Assembly: GCA_905221605.1 (NCBI GenBank)
Contig: CAJNDS010002843.1
Location: forward strand, 98,501-162,500
Direction: 5' to 3'
Source: Symbiodinium natans
Taxonomy: Eukaryota > Sar > Dinophyceae > Suessiales > Symbiodiniaceae
Length of the DNA: 64,000 nucleotides
Shown: in pieces, positions 1-9,200 of the stretch
Layout of the letters: every line of letters starts with the position of its first letter
Position numbering within the stretch: the stretch's first letter is position 1
The notes under the pieces: generated by a model
What the model was told of the DNA's origin: nothing
The model's database searches: none
The model's input: the letters and a program-made list of their open reading frames with translations, nothing else
Position numbers and translations under genes: made by a program

Positions 1-57
1 ATGCTTGAGCTGGAGCCTGGGCTTGTGGAAAAGACAATTTGAATGTATTAAAAGTTA

Positions 58-122
58 TTATTATTATTAGTATTATTACTAGTATTATTATTATTATTAT
101 TATTACTATTATTATTAGTATT

Positions 123-155
<33 letters not shown>

Positions 156-166
156 TTTTATCATTC
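58..166. repeat. ATT/TTA trinucleotide microsatellite
   Basis: Nearly pure TTA/ATT triplets with a few ACT interruptions. Upstream, bases 1-42 are open in frame 1 and end in TGA, which could be the tail of an exon, but nothing else supports it. Bases 170-318 hold a possible small exon after 'cattcgcag' (about 270-318). Confidence 0.9.
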
Positions 167-440
167 ATTAAACCTCAATACAGTTGTATATCATTTGCCA
201 AATGACCTCGAGAGCTGACGAGGTTGACGTGCGTCTGTGGCCACGATGCCAACAGCCATTCGCAGAAGCCTGCTGCGGTGCCTGCTCCAACACAGCTGGC
301 GCTGGGCCACTTGTCAGATAAAAACCCTAAACCCTAAACCCTAAACCCTAAACCCTAAACCCTAAACCCTAAACCCTAAACCCTAAACCCTAAACCCCAA
401 ACCCTAAACCCTAAACCCTAAACCCTAAACCCTAAACCAG

Positions 441-963
441 ACATCTTGGGCTGCCTGATGCCTTCGGCTTGAAGGGCACGGGGGCATGGGTGGCCAACGC
501 TGTCTGTGGCAGGTGCTCTGGAGACCTTCTCCGATACCGAGGATGCCGGCATGTGCCCTGCCGACAGAACTTTCCTGTGGGGGATCCGAAGATAGACCCC
601 CCCAAAATAGTAGGATTCCCTCCCAATCAGGAACCCCAGCAAGGTAGCCCGAATGTCGGAAAGCACCTTGTTGTCCAAGCGGCAAAGCAAAGCTTTGTTG
701 ATTTCCGACCTGAGGTGGAATGTTCTCCAGGGAGTATGGATAAGAAAGGATGGAGATGATCCGACGCCACTTTCCAAGCATTCACGAATGAGCGCAGGGT
801 GCACGGCGTTCTACTCACGAGTTCTTAATCAGTCTTCGGCCACAAGTGTGTGACGCCTGAGGACACAGCAGGTCAAGATCCTTGGCTGAAGGAGAGAAAC
901 CGCCAGCAGCCTATGGCGGCCTCGGGCAACCTTCTCAGCCCCATAACCATGGCAGATACCAAG
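441..963 (+). CDS. Unknown gene, candidate exons (partial)
   Basis: Three exon-like stretches follow the first CCCTAAA array. 441-577 is open after 'aaccag' and reads GTGAWVANAVCGRCSGDL, with several Cys. About 663-845 reads LSKRQSKALLISDLRWNVL and on to FYSRVLNQSSA. 872-963 has acceptor 'cacagcag' and donor AAG|GTTTGT directly before a TTTAGGG array, and ends SPITMADTK. The gap 578-662 matches inverted-repeat element family 1 and is a likely intron. Phases across the first two exons could not be reconciled, so the exact borders are uncertain. No family recognised. Confidence 0.45.
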
Positions 964-1089
964 GTTTGTGCAGGGGTATAGGGTTTAGGGTTTAGGGTTT
1001 GGGGTTTAGGGTTTAGGGTTTAGGGTTGAGTTTGGGGGCTTCGGGCTTAGGGCCTAGCGCTAGCGCCATGCTTCTCAGGAAGGCCAAGA

Positions 1090-1200
1090 GAAGGGAACCT
1101 CTCCACTGCACGGCTCAACGCTGGCGCGGCCCCAGCGGAGGCGAGGGGGTGGGAAGAGTAAGGGGCCCCCAAAAGAGTTCCAGCTTCACTTCGTCGCTAC
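1090..1200 (+). CDS. Candidate exon, unknown product
   Basis: After 'cttctcag' one frame stays open and reads EGQEKGTSPLHGSTLARPQ, a basic Arg/Gly/Lys stretch, then KGPPKEFQLHFVATL before running into CCCTAAA. A second frame is also partly open, so the frame choice is not certain. The island has C-type repeat downstream and G-type repeat upstream. Confidence 0.35.
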
Positions 1201-1446
1201 TCTGAACCCGAAACCCTAAACCCCAGGCACAAAGAGCCCGAAGTTTCACGACTCTGTTCCTGCTTCTCATGAAGGGTGCGGGAAATGAGCCTCAACAGAA
1301 GACCTTTCCGTAAACCCCAAGCCCTAAACCCGAAACGCGAGACCCCAAACCCCAAACCCCAAACCCCAAACCCCAAACCCCAAACCCTAAACCCCAAACC
1401 CTACACCCTAAACCCTAAACCCTAAACCCCAAACCCCAAACCCCAG

Positions 1447-1539
1447 ACCTCTTGTGCGCGTGGGACCAGGGCTGTGGGCTCAGTTGGATGCTGCTAAGCA
1501 TGGGCCTGGCTGGGTGCTCATCGAAGGCGAGGAGAGATT
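1447..1539 (+). CDS. Exon of unknown gene
   Basis: The acceptor is the very end of a C-type array (CCCCAG|A). The open frame reads PLVRVGPGLWAQLDAAKHGP then GWVLIEGEERL; the donor candidate is ATT|GTCCTG, followed by G-type repeats. It may belong to the same gene as the exon at 2652-2766. No family recognised. Confidence 0.55.
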
Positions 1540-1651
1540 GTCCTGGGGTTCGGGGGGTGTTTAGGGAGGTTTAGGGTTTAGGGTTTAGGGTTTAGGGTTT
1601 AGGGTTTAGGGTTCAGGGTTTAGGGTTTAGGGTTCAGGGTTTAGGGTTAGG

Positions 1652-1965
1652 GTATGCCCACGATGTATTCCGGGTATACTTAGGGTGCATTTAGGGTATA
1701 CCTAGGTTATATTATGGGTCTATTTAGGGTATACTTGGGGTATAGTTGGGGTATGCTCAGGGTACACTTAGGGTATATTCAGGGTACATTTGGGGTATAC
1801 TTAGGGTACATTTGGGGTAGATTCAGGGTATATTTAGGGCATCATCTAGGGTATTACATTTAGGGTATACCTAATGGTGTTTTTAGGGTATCTTTAGGGT
1901 GTATTTGGGGCATGCTCCGGGTTTTTGAGTATATTTGGGGTAGAACCAAGAACTCGTTCTAGAAC
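1652..1965 (+). repeat. Degenerate TTAGGGTATAC-like tract
   Basis: About 300 bp of loose 10-13 bp units (TTAGGGTATAC, TTTGGGGTA) continue from a clean TTTAGGG array at 1559-1652 and return to one at 1968-2020. It looks like a decayed derivative of the heptamer array inside an intron. No exon seen. Confidence 0.7.
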
Positions 1966-2651
1966 ATGTAGGGTTTAGGGTTTAGGGTTTAGGGTTTAGG
2001 GTTTAGGGTTTAGGGAGGTTTCTAGTTTCCAGGCTGTGCTTTGCTTCTTTTCTCTTGTGCGTGAGGGGGAGGGATGGAGGAGGGTTCTATCTGAGGGAAC
2101 CCACACCGTAAACCCCAAGCCCAAAACCCTACACCCTAAACCCTAAACCCTAACTAAACCCTAAACCCTAAACCCTAAACCCTAAACCCTAAATCCCAAA
2201 CCCCAAAAAATCCGGTGCGAGGCCCCGGCTTCGGGTTGACTGGGCCGCTGCTGCAGCGCGCGGCACCGGCCACCTGAGCCCGAAGACAAAATGCGCCGGC
2301 GAGTGGAGGGTTTGGGGTTTGGGGTTTGGGGTTTAGGGTTTAGGGTTTAGGGTTTAGGGTTTAGGGTTTAGGGTTTAGGGACTAGATCCTAGGGCTTAGG
2401 GTTTAGGGTTTAGGTTGTTTTTAGGGAAGTGGAGCTCGCTGGGCCCAGCCCAGAGACTTCTCGACATCATTTCTTTAGGGTCTCTTTTTGGGAGGGTCCT
2501 TGTTTCTGTTGAGGGTGACGTGCTCGATCCTAAACCCTAAACCCTAAACCCTAAACCCTAAACCCTAAACCCTAAACCCTAAACCCTAAACCCTAAACCC
2601 TAAACCCTAAACCCTAAACCACCCATACTTCGTTCCCCCCCTAGTTGAGAG

Positions 2652-2766
2652 AGCTTCGTGGCCGAGGTGCAGCGAGGCATCCCCCTTGCCCAGTCTTTGG
2701 GGCGTTCGGAGCCTCGAAGTGGCCTCGACCAAGGAGGCCAGCTGCTCAAGAAGGAAATCCTGCCGG
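2652..2766 (+). CDS. Exon of unknown gene
   Basis: The island lies between a C-type (2529-2620) and a G-type (2767-2850) array. It is open for 38 codons: SFVAEVQRGIPLAQSLGRSE, then SGLDQGGQLLKKEILP. The acceptor is 'ttgagag'; the donor GTTTAGGG is the first unit of the telomere-like array. A smaller upstream island (about 2257-2307, reading GHLSPKTKCAGEW) may be another exon of the same gene. Confidence 0.6.
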
Positions 2767-3341
2767 GTTTAGGGTTTAGGGTTTAGGGTTTAGGGTCTAG
2801 GGTTTAGGGTGTAGGGTTTAGGGTTTAGGGTTTAGGGTTTAGGGTTCAGGGCATGAGCATGTCTTGCAGAATTTTTCGTGCAAGCTCCCTCCCCTGGTCT
2901 TGGGAGGTCGTGCCGCCTCTGCCTTGGCTGCGTGCGCGGCGAGCGTGGCGGCTGGCAGGCCAGGGCGTGGATGATGTAGCCATGCTGTGGGCTTCGTGTT
3001 TAGGTTTATGGTACTTACTTTCCAATTATAACTCTACTTCGAACCCACTTATAAGCCCCTTAAGTGCCCTAATATGATTAATTCTAAGTACATTTTTTGG
3101 TACAGTTACAATGGGTGTTTAGGGCTGCTCATGCCGATGGCTGTCCAGGGGGATTAAGACTCGTACCCCTCAGGTTGCACTCCTAGAGGTTTCCCTCCTT
3201 TTACTCCTAATATGGCCCTTAGTATGACCCTGATATCCCCGTAGAGGACCCTTAAAAAGGCCAAGATCCGAGCCTGTCAGCCGCAAGTTGCCCTTGGCTC
3301 AGCTCGGGTTCAGATTCAGACCTAGCTCCCTTGCCGCAGCA

Positions 3342-3903
3342 ATGGGCAACTGCTCAGGGGCCAGCCAGACAGCAGGTGTATCGGGACCTGTGGAGACGGA
3401 ACGCCAGCCTCTTCGTGTTGAGGTCTACCATATGGGTCACTTCTGGGACGAGCAGGACTACGCTTCCGGGTAGGCACTTGGGATGTGTTATACTCCTGCT
3501 TATAATTGGTTGGTTTCTGTTCGAAGCATGCTCAAGAGGGATTTTTTTTGCAACTCGACCAACCTAGGTTTCGTACTGGAAGGAGTTCCACCTGAAATCT
3601 GATGGCAGCGTCTCGGAGTACAACTGTTGTGCAGGCTCTGGCTTGGGCTTGTGTGGCAAGATTGAAAGATATGAGCGCCTCGAGCGCCAAGGCACGTACA
3701 CCATGGCGGTGGGTCCGGCGAAGGCCGAGCAGCTTGACATAGTTTGGGAAAGTGGTCTGAAAGACGTCCTCAAGGTCGGAGAAGGGTCCTTGCGTAAAGG
3801 GCACCCTCTCGGGCTTTCCCCCGCGGAGCTGGACGCGGCCATCGAGAGGCAGAATGCCGCGAACGCTGTCAAGGAGAAGGAAAAAGCCGAAGGGAAACCA
3901 TGA
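3342..3903 (+). CDS. Two-exon gene, possibly N-myristoylated protein
   Basis: Exon 1 starts at ATG 3342 with MGNCSGAS: Gly2, Cys4 and Ser6 fit an N-myristoylation plus palmitoylation signal, so membrane attachment is likely if this start is right. It continues to YHMGHFWDEQDYASG. Exon 2 begins after CCTAG at 3568 (SYWKEFHLKSDGSVSEYNCC), includes ERYERLERQGTYTMAVG and ends in a charged Lys/Glu-rich tail at TGA 3901-3903. The intron is about 100 bp; the donor could be GA at 3456, which keeps the frame, or GT at 3470, which does not. No arrays lie inside the gene; CCCTAAA starts right after the stop. The fold could be a small beta-barrel, but no family was recognised. Confidence 0.6.
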
Positions 3904-3930
3904 ACCCTAAACCCTGAAGCCTAAGATGTA

Positions 3931-4280
3931 CATGTATATATGTCTGTAAAAATGTAATGATATGATATGATATTTTTATTATCTTTGATATATTGTTATA
4001 TATTATATCAATGTACATGTCCCCAAGCCAGCGGAAAAGCTCAAATGACTTTCGTCTGTGGCCTACATGGTCACAGACCTTTTTGCCGCAGCTGTGAGCT
4101 CATTCAGCGTGGCGTGTCCTTGGCGGCCCTGTGGTGTTCTTTCGTAAGCCCTTTTTAGGGGTTTAGGGGGTTTAGGGTTTCGAAGCTCAGCAGTTTATGT
4201 AGGCTTTAGAGTGTAGGTTGTAGGGTCTGGTGTGGTTTACTGGCCAACTGGGCTGCCAAGTACCAATTCTGTTATTCCAG
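3931..4280. other. AT-rich spacer and short G-type repeats
   Basis: An AT-rich stretch (3931-4015) with TATAT runs, probably 3' flank of the preceding gene, then unique sequence and a few degenerate TTTAGGG units (4154-4235). No clear exon. Confidence 0.5.
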
Positions 4281-4397
4281 GCAGTTCCGGTGTTGCCAAG
4301 GGAGAGTCCTGGCCACTTGTACAGCTTCACGCCTGGCGCCAACATGAACCTTGCTGATCCTGAGCCCGAAGCCCAAGACCCGCCGCTGTTTTGTTGA
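4281..4397 (+). CDS. Terminal exon, unknown gene
   Basis: Acceptor 'gttattccag', then 38 open codons beginning AVPVLPRESPGHLYSF, continuing GANMNLADPEPEAQ and ending in Phe-Cys at TGA 4395-4397. The C-terminus is acidic and proline-rich. Upstream exons are not assigned. A large CCCTAAA/CCCTGAA array (4415-4590) follows. Confidence 0.6.
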   Translation, partial: AVPVLPRESPGHLYSFTPGANMNLADPEPEAQDPPLFC

Positions 4398-4862
4398 ACC
4401 CCAAGCTCGAAATAAGCCCTAAACCCTATAAACCCTAAACCCTAAACCCTAAACCCTAAACCCTAAACCCTAAACCCTAAACCCTGAACCCTGAACCCTG
4501 AACCCTGAACCCTGAACCCTGAACCCTGAACCCTGAACCCTGAACCCTGAACCCTGAACCCTGAACCCTAAACCCTAAACCCCTGCAACGTGAAACAACC
4601 CCCAGATCTCCCCATAAACCTTTCCCCGAAGCAGCCCTTCACCCCCAAGCCCAAAACCCCGAAGCCCCATTCCAAACCCAAGGGTAAAACCTAGAAATCC
4701 AACCTAAACCCTAAACTCTAAACCCTGAACCCTAAACCCTCAACCCTAAACCCTAAACCCTCAACCCTAAGCCCTAAGCGTTAAACCCTAAACCCTAAAC
4801 CCTGGTAGAGTCCCATGAGCTGTGGGGAGAGTGGCAAACGAGCTAGAGCCGCACCTTCGCAG

Positions 4863-5105
4863 GCGTGTTCGGCGGCCCTATGCCAGCAGCAGGCATCTGC
4901 CGATGGGGGCCCAGTCGCAGTGATCCTCAGCCCTAAACCCTAAACCCTAAACCCTAAACCCTAAACCCTAAACCCTAAACCCTAAACACCGTGACACCGT
5001 GGATCAGAGAATGAAGTTCCAAGAGTCGATGTTTTCATTCCCACTGTGCACGAAGTCATGGTCTACAGTACACTCCAGAAAGTTGTCCTAAACCTTAAAC
5101 CCTAA
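4863..5105 (+). CDS. Two candidate exons, unknown gene
   Basis: 4863-4930 (after 'cttcgcag') reads ACSAALCQQQASADGGPVAV. 5010-5105 (after 'ggatcagag') reads NEVPRVDVFIPTVHEVMVYS then TLQKVVL before the CCCTAAA array supplies a stop. Both are flanked by C-type arrays. The second exon has a strongly protein-like hydrophobic pattern. Whether they belong together is not shown. Confidence 0.45.
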
Positions 5106-5803
5106 ACCCTGAACCCTAAACCCTAAACCCTAAACCCTAAACCCTAAACCCTAAACCCTAAACCCTGGCTTCAGGATGATTCGAGCTGGGATTCCCTTTA
5201 GTGTACCTGTTGGGGTATGGGGATAAGGATGCTACGACATTGTCCCGGAAATCCTTACACAAATTGGGGTTTAGGGTGAAAGGAGGCCAAATAATGACCG
5301 ATATCATCCCTGAACAATCCTTACACAAATTGGGGTTTAGGGTTTAGGGTTTTAGGGTTTAGGGTTACACAAATTGACAAGCATCTACCCCAAACATCAT
5401 TCTTCGGGGGGGGGGGGGGTGTTTTGAATTTGGGTCACTTTCGCGTTTTTCTTCGGGCTAGGGAGCCCTAAACCTTGAACCCTAAACCCTAAACCCCTTA
5501 GTAGTCTTCTGCTTTCAGTATGCAAGGTTATCAAACAGGGACCCGAATTAAACCCTAAACCCTAAACCCTAAACCCTAAACCCTAAACCCGAAACCCTGG
5601 ACTCTAAACCCTAAACCCTAAACCCTAAACCCTAAACTCTAAACCCTAAACCCTAAACCCTCAACCCTGAACTCGGCATCGGTTTCGCCGGGTGACGTGC
5701 TCGATGGGGAACCCTAAACCCTAAACCCTAAACCCTAAACCCTAAACCCTAAACCCTAAACCCTAAACCCTCAATCCTGAACCCTGAACCCTAAACCCTC
5801 AAG

Positions 5804-5873
5804 AAGAGCTCTTGCTTAGGCTCTCCACGCTTCAAGTACAGCTCCGGGAGGCTCGAGCTCTGAGCCTTCTAGG
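5804..5873 (+). CDS. Short coiled-coil exon
   Basis: Between a C-type array and a G-type array. Reads EELLLRLSTLQVQLREARAL then SLL, with regular leucines and mixed charge typical of a coiled coil. Acceptor 'cctcaag', donor G|GTTCAAGG. Other small exon-like pieces nearby are 5519-5549 (YARLSNRDPN) and about 6090-6105 (LQPRKSSSSE). Confidence 0.5.
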
Positions 5874-6201
5874 GTTCAAGGGGTTTAGAGGTTTAGGGTT
5901 TAGGGTTTAGGGGTTTAGGGATAAGGGGTTTAGGGTTTAGGGTTTCGGGGTTTAGGGGTTCAGGAGGCAGGAGGAGGGGTAGGCGAGAAGGGCATGGTCT
6001 TCCTTGCGGCTAATCTAGAAGTGGGGTGAACACGTGACGCCAACGGAACATGTGGGCGCTCTCCAGTTGCAACCTCGCAAGAGTTCGAGTTCGGAGTTTA
6101 GGGTTTCGGGTTTAGGGTTTAGGGTTTGGGGTTTAGGGCGTAGGGGTTTAGGGTTTAGGGTTTAGGGCATGTTCGTCGGCACGAATGGTCTCTTTCCCGC
6201 A

Positions 6202-6243
6202 GCTTAGAAGTCCTGGCTCATCCCCTCGCGCGAACTCTGAGAC
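6202..6243 (+). promoter_or_regulatory. Likely trans-splice acceptor and 5' leader of GPDH
   Basis: A strong pyrimidine-rich acceptor (tctctttcccgcag, ending 6202) lies 41 bp before the first ATG of the GPDH model. Dinoflagellate mRNAs receive a spliced leader by trans-splicing, so this AG is a good candidate for the leader addition site. The leader gene itself is not in the window. Confidence 0.45.
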
Positions 6244-9200
6244 ATGGCGAAGCTCAACGTAACGGTCGGAGCCTCGGAGAGAGACAGACCTTTGGGCTTT
6301 GGGCTTGGGGTTTAGGGTTTAGGGTTTAGGGTTTAGGGCTTAGGTTTTAGGGTTCAGGGTTTAGGGTTTAGGGTTTTTTGGGGGGGGGGGGGTTGGGGCT
6401 TACTTGGAGGCTCATAGGTAAGTGGGTAACGATGGTTATAGCCTTACTTAGGGCATTTGTAGCCCTAGTTATAAGAATCCCAATGAACCTTCAAGTGGAC
6501 CCTAAGCCCTAAGCCCTGAACCCGAAACCCTAAACCCTAAACCCTAATTCCTAAACCCTACATACAACCTTAGTTTAGAGGGACTTCCTCCCTCAGGGGC
6601 GTAGCAAAGGTTGTCGGCAGCGGCAACTGGGGTATGGCCATCGCGACCATCATCGCAGGCCTCCGCACAGGGTTCTTTTGGTGGTAGGGATTGAGGGGTT
6701 TAGGTGTTAGGGCTTGGGGTTAAGGGTCTAGGGTTTAGGGTTTAGGGTTCAGGGTTTAGGTTTAGGGTTTAGGCCTACGGCTTAGGGCTTCCATAACTGG
6801 TTGGGTCGGCGAAGGTATGTTTATCGATGGTATCTTCTTTGCACTATTTTAATCCCGTAAGTGCACCCATCCAATCTTGGGAATCGTGTGGTGGGTGACG
6901 ATCGCCGACGCGGCTTCTTTCCCACCATCCTTAACTACGATTAGCATGATTATTGCTAGTATGTTTATTATTCCTAATAGTATTATTGCTGCTCTTTTTG
7001 CTTGTACAATTTATTACGATGTCTTACGATTGCGATTACGACAGTTTCTATTATCATGTTGGTTGTTATTCTCGCAGTTCGTACTAGTGATGTTATTTCC
7101 ATATTTCCAGAATCATGACTCCTACTATTTCTTCGCAATTGCGTTTATTCTTACTGTTATTGCTATTACTGCCATTGTTGCTACGATTATGACGATCAGA
7201 ACTACGACTACTATGCCGATTATGACGATAATTCGCTTTTCTTGCTAGTACTGGTATGATTTTGATACTTACTATCAAGAAGTACTTTTTTCCTACGGCG
7301 ATTACTGCTACCAGTACATTACTGTAAGTGTTGTTATTCTGTTATATCTGCTATTTCTGTTTTTGCGGCCATTGCTGTTCTTACTGTCAATACTGCTGTT
7401 TCTGCCATATGGGGGTTTACGAAAATAAGGACCCCTGACATAGACCCTAAAATAGTAGGATTCTCTACAATAAGGGCCTCAATAAGGTACCGGTTATTTC
7501 GGAAACCCTAAACCCTAAGCCCTGAACCCTGCACCCTAAACCCTAAACCTTATAATCGGGACCCCAATAAGGTACCCCTAATGTCGGAAACCCCCCCCCC
7601 CCCCCATATCGGTGATTGGTAGTTTTTGCTACTATTCCCCATCGCCCATCATGGAGCCCCCGCGTGACAGGCAACACCTCCAGGCATGATGAGTTCGAGG
7701 ATAACCTGACCGTCCTTGGGCAGACAAGCCTGAAAAAACCTAAACCCTAAACCCTAAACCCTAAACCCGAAACCCTAAACCCTAAGCCCGAAAGACAGCC
7801 AACCTCAACTGTCGGCTAAGGTCTGGATGTTCGAGGAAGAAGTGCAGCACAAAGGAGTGAAGCGCAAGCTCTCGGAAGTCTTCAACGAGACAAAGGCCAT
7901 CTTCTTGGTAGCCCAGTGGTAACCTCTACCCTTTTTCTGGGTTATGGGTTCCCCTGTAAAGTAACCAACCAAAAAAGGGTGCCTTTTTGTGATACGGTTT
8001 CTGGGCGACTAGAGGTCGTTTTTGCCATAAAGACACGATCAAAAGCTCGCCCCCCCAAGAGACCGCAGAACTCTCACGGCGTCAGACCGGAGTTGCTGTG
8101 GCTTTTTCACAAAGGCAGAAGGCTCAAAGCCCTGAAGTAAACTCGAAACCCTAAACCCTAAACCCTAGACCCTAGACCCTAGACCCTACACCCTAGACCC
8201 TAGACCCCAGACCCTAGACCCTAAACCCTAAACCCTAAACCCTAGACCCTAAACCCCAAATCAGCTTTGTGACCTTCCCTAGCCAGGAGAACGTGAAGTA
8301 CCTCCCGGGTATCACTTTGCCGGAGCACGTCAAGGCGGAGCCGGACCTGAAGAAGGCGCCCGGACAGGATTGTTATTCGATTGCGCAGGGGTCACAGCCC
8401 TCTTAGCCTCTGTTGTTGGGGGTTTCGGGTTTAGGGTTTAGGGTTTAGGGTTTAGGGTTTAGGGTTTGGGGAAAAGGGTTTAGGGCCCAGAGTTTTTAGG
8501 GTTTAGGGGTCTGTGCTCTCCATTGTCGCAGGCAGTGATGTATGCCGACGTCCTGATCTGGGTGCTGCCGCACCAGTTTGTGGCAGGTGCCTGAGGATGC
8601 AGTGCTGCCGGCCCATCCTGCGCTTTAGGGCATTCAACTGGGTACGTGTTTTCCGAAAGGGGGGGATCGTTTGGGATGTTCCCCCTTATACTAACAGTCC
8701 TGTAGGGCTTGGGCTTAGGGTTTAGGCTTCTTTTAGGTTGTAGGGCTTATGCTTAGGGCTTCGGGCTTAGGGTCCAGGGGCTTATACGGGGTTAGGGGTT
8801 TTCTCAGGGCTTTGGGGCTTTAGGGGTTCATGCTGCAGGCCAGGACTGTGCAGAACATGGGCAAGATCAAGGACACTTGCGTCTCTGTCAGCTCGGACCT
8901 CAGGGTTCTTACGGCAGGGGGGGGGGGGTTTCATGGGGGGTAGGAATGTAGGGAAGTTTGGGGGGCTTGTCACGTTCCTCCTGTCTTAACCGAGAGCATA
9001 AGCGGCTGCACAGTAACGGCTTCGCTGGATTGCACTCAGCCCCAAAACCCCGACATTCCCCTAAGGCCCCCAAACCCCCCAAACCCCCCAAACCCCTAAA
9101 CCCCTAAACCCTGAGAACCCGAAACCCCTAACCCCTGAACCCTAAGCCCACCAAACCCCTAAACCCTAAGAACCCTAACCCCCCCTAACCACTAAGAACC

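Noticed and set aside
6877-7248. 123-codon hydrophobic frame (possible membrane protein)
   Set aside because: Lies within GPDH intron 1, low-complexity triplet-decayed sequence; hydrophobicity follows from ATT/ATC-rich composition.
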